Assembly: GCA_963920635.1 (NCBI GenBank)
Contig: OY987299.1
Location: forward strand, 22,708,901-22,772,900
DNA: 64,000 nt
From: Pseudeuparius sepicola
Taxonomy: Eukaryota > Arthropoda > Insecta > Coleoptera > Anthribidae
Reading direction: 5' to 3'
A program made the position numbers and the translations under genes. The notes beneath the pieces are model-generated. The model did no database searches, was not told the DNA's origin, and worked only from the letters and a program-made list of their open reading frames with translations. Positions 21,710 to 31,312 of the stretch are shown here, in pieces. The stretch's first letter is position 1. Each line of letters starts with the position of its first letter.

Positions 21710-21812
21710 GTGTGTGTGTGTGTTGTGTGTTGTATGTTGTGTGTGTGTGTGTTGTTGTGTGTTGTGTGTTGTATGTTGTGTGTGTTGTGGGTGGGTGTGT
21801 GTGTGTGTGTTC
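21710..21812 (+). repeat. TG-rich microsatellite
   Basis: About 100 bp of TG repeats interrupted by TTGTGTGTTGTATGTTG units. Antisense frames full of His and Thr (21637-21892) are microsatellite readings. Confidence 0.9.
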
Positions 21813-21899
21813 TCTTGGGTGTTCTCATGGTGACTTTTAGACTCTTGTAAATAATATTTCGTTATAGAAAAGATATAAATTGTCTGGGGCATCTCAATG

Positions 21900-22215
21900 G
21901 CAATTTTATATACAGTTTGTTTCGCCTATGAAATCCGCTACTGCCTTGGCTGACTCCAATGGTCTTTTGTTCAGTTTCCGTCGGCAGCCGGCGACATAGC
22001 AACGGTGGCACGGGCACAGCGTGTTTTTGCGCTCCGCTGTTCTGATGCCAACGCCTCTCAACCGCTGCCAGCGACGCCGACGCCGGACGCCCGGACGCTT
22101 TTGATAAGTTGCACAATTACTCGGCGCGCCACTTGCGGCATGGCTTTTTGTTCTCGCGTCGCGGTGCCGAGGAGAAAAGGCCGCTGCGGAAGTTTTGAAA
22201 AAAAGGTATAGCTGC
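21900..22215. other. GC-richer block with overlapping frames, unidentified
   Basis: Four overlapping frames on both strands (up to 103 codons, minus 22217-21906) cover a CpG-rich block of about 250 bp. The minus-strand ending LNKRPLESAKAVADFIGE is protein-like, but no family is recognised. It could be a decayed transposon ORF or a composition effect. Confidence 0.25.
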
Positions 22216-22920
22216 AAGGCTGCAGTCTACAGCTTTTTGTGAATGGTGGCCTGAACCTCAACTGGAACTAAAGAAGTCGGTTGGTCAAAGCCTTCCGGGA
22301 GGGAAAGATTTGTACATCGTGTGTTTTCTATAAAAGTATCGAAGTGAAACCACTTCGCCATTATTTTTGTATGGACAAGTTTTTCGACTTCCATTTAGTA
22401 AAATGCAGGTGGCGCTAGTAGTGATGTGTGCTAATTCTTAAAAAAATTACTTTTCCTGCTCCCTCCCCCGTGAGTCCACTTTACATACTCGCGAACAGGC
22501 CCGAAAGCGAAAGTTAAATGTTCGGGGTGCCCTGTTATTTTGGTTGCTAGCTGCGAAAGTGGTTGCTAGGTATAAAAAGTATTGCTTAGCAACCCTTACG
22601 TAGCGAGGACCTTAAAATCATTAGTAAAGGTTATTATGAAGATTATTACTCAGAATCTACTCCATAGTGTATTTTTAGAGTTTAATTCAAAGTACCTACC
22701 TATAATATGAAATTGTCGATAGCAGGAAAAACTTAATATTATACATTGCACGAGGCGCACGCTTTTTTTTGCCTCGGAGGCAACCTTCTCGGCCAAAAAA
22801 GTACACTTACGCATCTGGCAATGTAAATATTTATTAGGGTACTGCCAATACATATAAATTGAGTGTAGTTTTTTATTTATAATTTATTGCAAAAAATACT
22901 CATAATTTGAATTGCCAAAA
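22216..22920. other. No feature recognised
   Basis: AT-rich with no repeat partner or RNA gene found. Confidence 0.4.
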
Positions 22921-23090
22921 TTCAAAAAATAAGTAATAAAGGATGTTAGAGGGTGCAGAGTAACCAATCATGATTGTTAGTTATGTGAACTTGAACTTCC
23001 TATTTGTGACATTTAGCGACATAATGCAAATATCGAACGTGAAAATTCTAACCTACAATATCAAGCCAAGAATATGAAAGACTATTATCG
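22921..23090 (-). repeat. Fragment of the 416-bp tandem-repeat family
   Basis: Inverted match to about 39275-39425: AACCAATCATGATTGTTAGT, ATGTGAACTTGAACTTCCTA and ATTCTAACCTACAATATCAA. Confidence 0.7.
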
Positions 23091-23098
23091 TTGACTGA

Positions 23099-23269
23099 CG
23101 TATTTATAAAGACTTCTCACGGCTATAGCTTCATGTCCTGGAAAACAGATGGCTCTGATGGCTAACAATGTATTCTGCATTGTATTTTATCTCCGGAAAG
23201 CGCATGGTGAGCCAATAATGTGTCAGACGTGACAGCCGTGAGCAGTCTTTAATAATATATCAGTCAACG
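23099..23269 (-). mobile_element. MITE copy 2 (inverted)
   Basis: It has the same ends as the 19246 copy but the opposite orientation. It is flanked by CTATTAT at 23092-23098 and 23270-23276. Confidence 0.85.
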
Positions 23270-23276
23270 CTATTAT

Positions 23277-23456
23277 CGTTGACTGACGTATTAATAAAGA
23301 CTGCTCACGGCTGTCATGTTTGATAGTTCTCTGGATCACCATGCGCTTCCCGGAGACAAAATACAATGCAAAATACATTGTTGACCATAGGCGCCATCTA
23401 CTTCCCAGGACATGAAACTATAGCCGTGAGAAGTCTTATTAACACGTCAGTCAACG
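23277..23456 (+). mobile_element. MITE copy 3, abutting copy 2
   Basis: It has the same ends and interior as the 19246 copy, with a duplicated AATACAATGCAAAATACATT stretch inside. It is flanked by CTATTAT at 23270-23276 (shared with copy 2) and 23457-23463. Confidence 0.85.
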
Positions 23457-24357
23457 CTATTATATCAATGGTCAACTTATCTATTGCTTGCAGCAATGAC
23501 AACACAATTAAAAAACATTTCTTTACTAAAACAGAGTTTAAAACACCTGAAGAGCTAAAGTCTAATGGCATTTGCAAAATTCCATGTACAGACTGAGTAA
23601 TTTTTGATGGTTTTATGAGGTATCTCCGTTATTTGTATAGATAGAAAAAAACAAGGTAGGTGTTCATGAGTTAATTTTTTGAGATATTTACGATCCTCAA
23701 AACAGATCTCTGATATCTCCAATACTTTAGGAGATACAGGGAGTTTTTGAAATTTTTGCAATTATCATAGCTCATTTGTTTTTAAACCTATATATATTTC
23801 GTTGAAAACGCTTTATACGCACTTTTTTACGTAGAATCCATTGGAGTAAACAGTTTTTCTATAAAATAGTTATTTATGTACCAAGGCACTGAAGTTGAAT
23901 TATTAAGTTGAACTTCAGTGCCTTGGTACATAAATAACTATTTTTTAGAAAAACTGTTTACTCCAATGGATTCTACGTAAAAAAGTGCGTATAAAGCGTT
24001 TTCAACGAAATATATAGGTTTAAAAACAAATGGGCTATGATAATTGTAAAAAATAGCAAAAATTTCAAAAACGCCCTGTATCCCCTAAAGTATTGGAGAT
24101 ATCAGAGATCTGTTTTGAGCATCGTAAATACCTTGTTTTTTCTATCTATACAAATAACGCAGATACCCTATAAAACCATCGAAAATGACTCAGTCTGTAC
24201 CTCAAAACTAGAATTAATGAACATCTTGGAGACACAAAAAAATTAAATGTAGTAAATCCAACTGCTCTAATGGAACATTGCCGTCAGACCAACCACAAAT
24301 TTACTTTCGAAGACACCACGATTTTAGGTGAAAGGAAAGTGAAAGATATCTTGGTGA
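23457..24357 (+). pseudogene. Penelope-like element C-terminus: split GIY-YIG domain
   Basis: Translation near 23468-23594 gives VNLSIACSNDNTIKKHF and later KSNGICKIPCTD. This is the start of a Penelope-type GIY-YIG endonuclease domain, where family members have G-(I/V)-Y-x-I-x-C. The frame is then broken by the palindrome at 23577-24205. It resumes near 24195 with LKTRINEHLGDTKK, then NPTALMEHCRQTNHKFTFED and TILGERKV, the expected R-x2-EH, A-L-x-EH and H-x-F words of the family. About ten residues around the YIG segment are missing at the insertion. The RT domain is not present. The hammerhead motif follows at 24494, as expected for the 3-prime region of these elements. Confidence 0.8.
23577..24205. 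repeat. Highly conserved palindrome inserted in the Penelope ORF
   Basis: The left arm starts GTACAGACTGAGT and the right arm ends ACTCAGTCTGTAC. The arms of about 300 bp match closely through TCCAATACTTTAGG-AGATA and ATTGGAGTAAACAGTTTTTC. The centre, near 23903, is two inverted CCAAGGCACTGAAGTT blocks separated by a few bases. The inner 150 bp of each arm is almost perfect, and indels increase outward. Confidence 0.85.
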
Positions 24358-24493
24358 GTGTCCTATATTATAGTATATTTATTGTTCTGCTAGTTTGTGT
24401 ATAATTTGTTACATATATTTTCTAGATTGTCAAATTTTATTATTGTTTCGTAATGTTTTAGTTTTTACTTTTCTCATTTACTATGTATTTGGA

Positions 24494-24575
24494 CTCTTTA
24501 GAACCCTGAAGATGGCTGTATATCAGCCGAAACGTTGATGAAGAGATAATATAATTTTACGTTGGCCCTTAATCC
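24494..24575 (+). ncRNA. Hammerhead-ribozyme-like motif of a Penelope-like element
   Basis: The core CTGAAGA (24506-24512) fits CUGANGA. Stem II pairs GGCTG with CAGCC around a TATAT loop, and GAAA follows at 24529-24532. A 4-bp stem III can form from ACGT at 24532-24535 with ACGT at 24559-24562. T at 24563 is in the cleavage position, and GG after it pairs with CC just before the core as the start of stem I. Penelope-like retroelements are known to carry hammerhead motifs in their terminal repeats. Stem I is weak, so self-cleavage is not certain. Confidence 0.65.
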
Positions 24576-24614
24576 CAACTACCTTGCACGTTAAATGAGA
24601 AAAATAATAAAAAA

Positions 24615-24725
24615 TTAAATTTTTGTGTCACGAAACAAATTTTAACAATATGAACAAAGAAAGATTTTTAGTACCTGTAATTATAAATATTAAGGATGTT
24701 CTTAGTGGCATATCAGGTAAAGGAT
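24615..24725 (-). repeat. Fragment of the 416-bp repeat family
   Basis: AAAGATTTTTAGTACCTGTA, AAGGATGTTCTTAGTGGCAT and AGGTAAAGGATATCAAT are the inverted match of about 39185-39285. Confidence 0.7.
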
Positions 24726-25847
24726 ATCAATAAAAAAATAACATTACAGCATTATTATAACACTAAAACATTTTATTAAACATTGAAACGTAAACTATAA
24801 AATTTGATCAAACACATTCTTATTATCATATTTTCATCTAATAACTAAAACCATAATTAAAAACTTCAATATTTCGAAAACAATTAATTGAATTAATAAC
24901 TAAAACCTTAATTAAAAACTTCAATATTTCGAAAACAGTTAATAACAAAACCTCAATTAAAAACTTGAATATTTCGAAAACAGTTAAATTTAGATATAGA
25001 TCATCATAAATACATGGGTAGGTACTATTTTCCCCCTGTGGATTGCTTAATTGTTTCAGCTAATAAAAAATCCTGATGATTTAGAAAAAACCTAACTTAG
25101 GTACTAACATTTTTGTTCGAAAAGGTGGGGTACAAAATATGATGAGTCATCCACTACATTGAGGGTCAAATCACTAAAAGTTGTCAATCAATAAATTTTC
25201 ATTGATAATAATAATAATAATAATACTTTAGGTATAGGTAGACTTACCTATTTTATTTTATCCTTAATTAATCTTCTATTACACTGGTATATTTATCATT
25301 GTGCGTTGCATAAAAATTTGATAGCTTCTTTTTTATCTTCCATTCTTCCTTAATTTCCAAAATATTGAATTTTCATTCATTTAGGCAACTGATGTGAAGT
25401 AGGTAAGAGGCATGTACATACGTATTCTAAAATTACAAAAGTGTACTACTTTTTTATAACTATAAGTGAAGCAGGTAATTACCATATATTCGGCAAGTAA
25501 CGTAGAACTTTTAAAGTTTCTGCTTAAAAAAAATTTGACGATGTCAAGTTTTGGATCAAATATGTTTATATAGATTACTCGAGATAAGCTGAGCCGCGCG
25601 CTCTGCAGTATGAAATGAGACTGTAGGCCGTGGTCGCGGCCACAGAAAAACATCACTTAAAAACCATTTTAGTTTTCGAAAAAATTGTGTCATCAATGAG
25701 AAAATGTCAAAAATTGGTATTTTTCAATGACGTCTAGGTTCTGACGTCATTGGTATTTTTGCCCTTGTTAATGTGTTTTTCAGGGGTAATATAACAAGTG
25801 GTCTGCCTATTATCGATAATACCTTTTGTTAATTTTACGAATTATAA
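24726..25847. other. AT-rich DNA with short local repeats
   Basis: AAAACTTCAATATTTCGAAAACA recurs in three closely spaced variants at about 24860-24985, and (AAT)n occurs at 25206-25225. No gene is seen. Confidence 0.45.
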
Positions 25848-25909
25848 TCCCAAAGCTGAAAATACCACGACTGCGCAGCAGGAGTGGTATTTTCTTAGCA
25901 TTGGGATTC
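25848..25909. repeat. Hairpin
   Basis: AATCCCAAAGCTGAAAATAC is mirrored by GTATTTTCTTAGCATTGGGA around a TGCGCAGCA-type loop. Confidence 0.7.
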
Positions 25910-26188
25910 TAATGACTGATAAATTAATAAATAATAATAAATTATCTATCTATCGAATTTAACAACTGCAAATAGTTAGTTTGACAGCTAGGTGTCATTT
26001 AGATTGAACTTTCGGTTCCGAATATGTTTTTTTGTGCTAATAGATATTTAAAGATCAATATATTAACTGAAAACATATATTCTAGTCCTATATTAAATTT
26101 GGTAATGTGAAGAAGTTATCGGGTTATCAGTTTTAGCTGCCACATAATATTGCTTTAGCGTAACTACGACGTAACTAAGAGAGTAGGA

Positions 26189-26228
26189 TTTCAGCGAAAA
26201 TACCACTAGTGGTATTATCGCTGAAATC
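26189..26228. repeat. Hairpin centred on ACTAGT
   Basis: ATTTCAGCGAAAATACCACT and AGTGGTATTATCGCTGAAAT form a near-perfect palindrome. Confidence 0.75.
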
Positions 26229-26825
26229 ATCACCTGATTGGTTAATATTTCAAAAATCATATCATTTCATTGGTTCATATTGGCAGGCGTTGAATTCTCA
26301 TCTGAAAGAAATTGTGAGCCGTTTTAGTGAATGTATATTATTAATAAATCTGCTGTTTCTAAAATCCACTTTCAACATTTTATATTTGACAAATTACATT
26401 TTTTTGTGCTCCCAGTAGATATATTTCATCCAAAATTCTACATCGCCAAGACGTTTCTTTTTAATAATACATTTTAAAAAATTGTATACCTACGTGATTT
26501 TTAATTTGTAAATTTTTCATCTTAAAATTTTTAATCATGAATATTCAAATACACCTAAACGTTTTAATTTTTATTTTTCGGCATGAATAAATTTTTATTG
26601 ATAAGTAGTACACTTACCTATTTTATTTTCACTTTTTTTGTGTCACTTTAAACATATAAACACACACTGAAAAGGAAATGTATTATTCTGGATTTGAAAC
26701 AAAGAACACCGAGCCACGAACCACAGATGAGTCTGATTCATCTGTGACAAAACACCTAGGAGCCAAGGTTTTAAAACATCAACGTCGAGAACTCGGCTAT
26801 CGACATGCACATATATCACCTAAAA
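26229..26825. other. AT-rich DNA, nothing recognised
   Basis: Frames at 26209-26418 and 26678-26860 carry no domain. Confidence 0.4.
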
Positions 26826-27734
26826 GCCTGTTTTACATTGGCAATTTCTTCATGAATTAATTCATGAATAAGTTTATGAATAAATTCATGAATTAATTCA
26901 CGACAAGTTCTATTTTACACTAATGAAGAAATTGATGAATTTTTTTGTCACCTTATGTCAGATTCTAGCTAATACCAACACAAGAGAATAAATAACAAAA
27001 TAATTTTTTTGAGCTGCATTTTCCCTATCAGAACATATTTTCTAACTATATCCCATCTTCATCCAAAGCATCTTTAACTACAGATTGATTCTGGCAAGAA
27101 GAGTAGTTTGGCATTTTAGCCAAACGATTTAGAGTTTTTTTGACTACAAATTAATATGAATGTGGAAAAAGAGCAAACCATAACACTGGCATGATGCACA
27201 TTACATAATTTTTGAGACCCGAATGTCCTAATTCCATCCTAGAAGAGCTTTATAAAGACTATATATTTCAATTTGGACTTTTACTCTTACCAAACATGCT
27301 CACCAAGACATGCTTGCGTTGCTGCTCGAGAGGAGTTTTGTGATTATTTCGTGAATGAGGGAGCTGTGCCTTGGCAGCGGAATACATAAATAAAACATTG
27401 TAACATTTCACACACTTTGTATCTAAGTATAGATATTATCTTTAAAATTATGTACTCTCCTCTATTCCTCGTCTGATGCCTCAAACAAAAACCAGTATCA
27501 AAATATAACCTTCCTTGTGTTCAAATTATCAATGTTAGTACTCCTGAAGTTCACGCAAAACTTGACGGAAAATAGAACATGCTCTAATTCGTGAAAAGTA
27601 GCTTCATGAAGAAATTCATGAATTACCTAATTCATGAAGAAATTGCCAGTGTAATACACGATTTTTTATATTAATTTGCCCTTGAAGTGGCTTCATGAAT
27701 TAATTCATGAAGAAATTGTCAATGTAAAACAGGC
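26826..27734 (+). mobile_element. PIF/Harbinger-family element, internally deleted, both TIRs present
   Basis: The ends GCCTGTTTTACATTG(G/A)CAAT plus TTCATGAATTAATTCATGAA match in inverted orientation over about 43 of 44 bases. The subterminal palindrome TTCATGAATTAATTCATGAA is repeated near both ends. The interior, on the plus strand, keeps only the transposase 3-prime portion: remnants of NYRLILARRVV and RFRVF near 27080-27150, a CCTLHNFL-like block, and an ending REEFCDYFVNEGAVPWQRNT plus stop near 27385. It is the same family as the 9097 copy, in opposite orientation. It lacks the THAP domain and catalytic core and is non-autonomous. The target duplication is unclear. Confidence 0.8.
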
Positions 27735-27899
27735 ATAAGCATAATCTGTTTATTTATTCCTTGTAACCCAAACAAAACTCGGCCGACTCGACGAACCGGG
27801 ACCATGTCGCATGTCCCATATAAATGCGCTCAGAAGTATTTTCAATACTAAATACCTGTCGCTTCCGATTTTGTTATTAATAATTATTCTAGTCGTAGT

Positions 27900-28215
27900 T
27901 TCACCGTACACCCCGGCAGCCAACAGTCCCGAAATCGATAGGGCCCGAGGCCGAGACGCGGCGAGAGCGGGAATATACTTTTCTCCCCCCGAACATCGGC
28001 GGGTGACGTCTTCATCGGCGGCCCCCGCAATCCCGGAGCGGAGTCGGCACAGCGCCGTCATAATTGCTAATTTAGCGCCCGGGCGGCGAACGGCGAGGCG
28101 CCCCGACGCCGCCGCCCCCCCCCTCCTCCGCCCGCCGCCCCGCGGGCGTCATTACCCGTCGCGGCGCCCCGGGCTGCCCCCGCGTTATCGCGGCCGGGCG
28201 CTGTTGCGCCTCCGA
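27900..28215. promoter_or_regulatory. CpG-dense GC island with TAAT core words
   Basis: High G+C with C runs (about 28115-28130) and CGCC/GGCG blocks. AT islets sit inside it: ATTGCTAATTTAGCG near 28062-28076 and GTCATTACCCG near 28148. ATATAAATGCG lies at 27819, upstream of the island. Open frames on both strands reflect composition. Confidence 0.4.
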
Positions 28216-29011
28216 TATTAAAATGTTGGCAGATTTATGAGGGGCAAGGCGGAGTACGTACACTTGCCGTCGCAGTGGAATAGATCGCGCTTACACGGCG
28301 AGGCGAAATACGGGGTGATTTAGTCATGATAAAAAAAAATTAACCCCACAGTGGGGACAAATCAACCTTAGTACTTGAGTAACTCGGTGCTATCATATGT
28401 TGCCGCTTGTGCGCCCCGCGCTGTTACGGCGTTCCTAATAACCAGCCCACTTGCTGTAGTCAGCTGTTCGTGTACCAATTCGAAGAGATATAATGAAGAA
28501 AAAACAAATCTCCTGATATCTTTCTGAAAATTGGCATGTAACAATTTTTTTCCTATATTTCCAAAGGCAAAGCACGATGCCATTGGGCAAACCCGATTTT
28601 TTACAATTTTTAGTTTTAAATGTCAAATTTGGCAGGCATGCAGTGGAGGCATTTATTAAAGGTCAATGACCTCCCAAAAAAACAGTTTTTTGGAGCAAAT
28701 TGTTAAAATACATAATTAATTAATTTTATATATTCCCTTTTTTTTTATTACTATACAAATACTACAGGAAACGTTGCTTTACTCGGCAAAGCGAAATTTG
28801 TAATATAATTTAGGAGCCGGGAATTTTTTAATTTGTCGATGAAGGAAATCCCTACAATTTGTATGTAAAAGAGACAGGAAATAGGCCTAATGAAGGATAG
28901 CTATACGCTCGCTTTTGAGCAATGTCCGCAAATCAGCTCTCTCACTCCCACTCGTTGCGCTCCTTGTCGTTGTCTCTGTCTCTCGGCACTCGGCAGCGTG
29001 CGGTGTCACAT
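28216..29011. other. No gene seen; CT-rich patch
   Basis: A CT-rich stretch lies at 28938-28987. The remainder is AT-rich without repeat partners. Frames at 28368-28626 show no domain. Confidence 0.4.
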
Positions 29012-30201
29012 ACAGGGTGTCTACTTTTAAGTGTATACAAATCGAAAAACAAATTATTGTGTGACCCCACAGCGTTAATCAAAACACCCCAAAACCTTTT
29101 TTTGTTTGAAAGGCCTTCGAAAACCGCTTCTTTTGACCTTCCTGCCATTTTCAAAATGCAAATCCAGGGCCGGCTGCGATTTTTTTATACCCCCGATTTT
29201 CGCGAAAACCTTTTAGCGATTTTTTTATTTAAAATCTGACCCCACAGCGTTAATCAAAACACCCCAAAACCCCTATATACCAAATTTGAATAAAAAATAT
29301 ACAGGGAGTTCCATTCTGCAGGGTGTCAAAATTGAGCAAAATAGGAATGTTAAAGGGATCTGCCAAGTCAAGAGTGTCATGGAATCCCCTCAAAACAGTT
29401 GAATGGTCAATAGGACCACTCAAGGTGTTGGTATGCAAAGATCCAATACAAAATATACAGAGTGTTCTTATCTGTGCCATCTCAAATTACTGAATTTTTG
29501 GAACTTTATACTGGTAAAAAATCGAGTATATCAAAACCTCTACACACACTGTAAACGAACTAAATCTAAAAGAAGTCTGCCAGTCAGTAAGTCCATATCA
29601 GTTAAGGTGGCTGGTGTGTCACAACAGGAAACGCACAGAAAATGTATCATCTTAGACAGTGACTTTGTTGAGAAAGGCCCAATAATTTAAATTGTTTTTA
29701 TTTGTTGGTTGGCATTTTGTAAGGAAATAAATTACTTTTGTGTTTATTAATATTTTTTCAATGATTCCAGAGCACTCCTGATCAGTATAAAGTTTAATAA
29801 AAATTCAGAATTGAGATGGCTCAGAGAAAAATACCCTGTATATTTTTGTAGTAAATCTTTTTACACCAACATTTTGAGTGGGTCTTGTTGACCATGCAAC
29901 TGTTTTGAAGGGATTCCATGGCACACTTGGCTCGCCAGATGTCTTTAAAATTCCTATTTTGCTCAACTTTAACACGGTGTAGAACTGAACACCCACTACA
30001 AATAAAAAAATCGCTAAATGGTTTTTGTGAAAATCGGGGTATAAAAAAATCGTAGCCGTCCCTGGATTTGCATTTGGACAAAAGTAAAAACGTCAAAAGA
30101 AGCGTTTTTTGAAGACCTTTCGAACAAAAAAAGGTTTTTGAAAATATCTCACAAAATACATTTTTTATCGATTTGTATACACTTAAAAGTAGACACCCTG
30201 T
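29012..30201. mobile_element. Complete 1.19-kb foldback element with ACAGGGTGTCTAC ends
   Basis: The left end, ACAGGGTGTCTACTTTTAAG (29012), and the right end, CTTTTAAAAGTAGACACCCTGT-type sequence ending at 30201, extend inward as GTGTATACAAATCG/CGATTTGTATACAC. The imperfect arms run to about 29510 and from about 29780 inward. The unique spacer of about 270 bp contains the conserved ORF 29403-29690 and AT-rich sequence with an AATAAATTAC-type signal. The segment GACCCCACAGCGTTAATCAA is duplicated inside the left arm (29060 and 29239). TA flanks are compatible with Tc1/mariner-type insertion. Confidence 0.8.
29403..29690 (+). CDS. Small conserved ORF in the foldback spacer
   Basis: This 95-codon frame, or 85 from the Met at 29433 that aligns with the 6155 copy, shares the N-terminal MQRSNT-YTE-SYLCH and the C-terminal ETHRKCIILDSDFVEKGPII with 6155-6391. 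The middle differs by an in-frame insertion (KSISVKVAGVSQ). The first half overlaps the left foldback arm and the second half is spacer-specific. The stop and the downstream AATAAATTAC context are common to both copies. No domain is recognised. In-frame indels are weak evidence for past coding constraint. Confidence 0.35.
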   Translation: MVNRTTQGVGMQRSNTKYTECSYLCHLKLLNFWNFILVKNRVYQNLYTHCKRTKSKRSLPVSKSISVKVAGVSQQETHRKCIILDSDFVEKGPII

Positions 30202-30944
30202 ATAAAAAAACAAAAAAATAAATATACGTTTTTATACCGATAACCGGATATTTATTTCCATGGTAACTAGATCTTATACCAATCACAAATGTTACCAATA
30301 ATTTGCTCTAATAAGTGCCAATAAGTGCGCTCTAATTGGCGGGGAAATAGAAATTGATTTTTTTCACTAACAAAGCTGTAAATTAGCATATTCTATATTT
30401 GTTACAATATTATTGATGACTGTGGGAATAATACACTGCCACTAAATTTGAAAAAAACCATCAACTATTGTGTTATCGCGATTATTGTGTTGCCGATTTT
30501 TTGCTATCGCTTATTGACATTTGCGAATGTTTTTTCAGCTTTATAAGTGCTCTATAATTTTTCAGACACACATTACAGGGCAATAAATGCCTCTTTAAAT
30601 AAAGAGGTTTAATTCCTACATGAGATGCTAAGCAAACAAAAAATAAACTAACGTAGTTTTTCCAAATGACAAAACTATCCCACTCAATCAAACGTCGCCT
30701 TCGATAAAAATTTTCGAGAGTACTACATATTCTCTCACAGTGATGTGGTGACAACAGAATGTTTTTTCAGTTTCTTAATATTTTAAAAAATCACGGGTAC
30801 ATATCGTGTTCCCGAATTTCATGCCTAAAGAGAAAACCGCACAATTAAGCCTTTGGTTAAACCCGTCCTTAGTTCATCCTACACACGCAGTGTGTGCGAC
30901 GCACAGTCTTCCACGTCAGTTCTTTGGGCTTGCATAATCAAGAA
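30202..30944. other. AT-rich DNA with an orphan minus-strand frame
   Basis: A 90-codon minus-strand frame (30754-30482) has one CxxC pair (CNVC) and a following His but no complete zinc finger. It is not assigned. Nothing else is seen. Confidence 0.35.
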
Positions 30945-31183
30945 AATAAATAATAAAGGATGTTTAGTGGCATATCAGGTACCTAAAGGATATCAATAAT
31001 TGAAAAAATGCACTCCATGTTCCATACTTACATTGGGTCGCTATATGTCGAATTTTGTGGGTTGATGAACAAATAGGAAGTTCACATAACCAACAATCAT
31101 GAATGATTACCCTACACCCTGTAATCCCTCCTAGTAGCTGTAGAAGACGCCGAAGTCTCCTACATCTCACCGCTACTAACTAT
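30945..31183. repeat. Rearranged fragment of the 416-bp repeat family, target of the Dong array
   Basis: 30945-31017 is the inverted match of about 39175-39245. Then 31018-31183 is a direct match of about 39320-39481, ending at ACTAACTATA. At that point the repeat continues as TATCAATTGG in the 39-kb copy but is replaced here by (ATT)n and the Dong array. Confidence 0.75.
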
Positions 31184-31312
31184 ATTATTATTATCTCAAC
31201 TTAGCCAAAAGGCATTCGCACTCCCTCTACGGGGAACATTCACTCAGATCCCGGGCATCCCGGATACCAAAAGGATCTGGCTCGGACGAGACCCTTGCCA
31301 TGTAATCGGGCC

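Noticed and set aside
21637..21892. His/Thr-rich minus-strand frames
   Set aside because: They are direct translations of the TG microsatellite.
30482..30754. Zinc-finger protein fragment on the minus strand
   Set aside because: There is one CxxC and a single His at a suitable distance, but no second His and no repeat of the motif.
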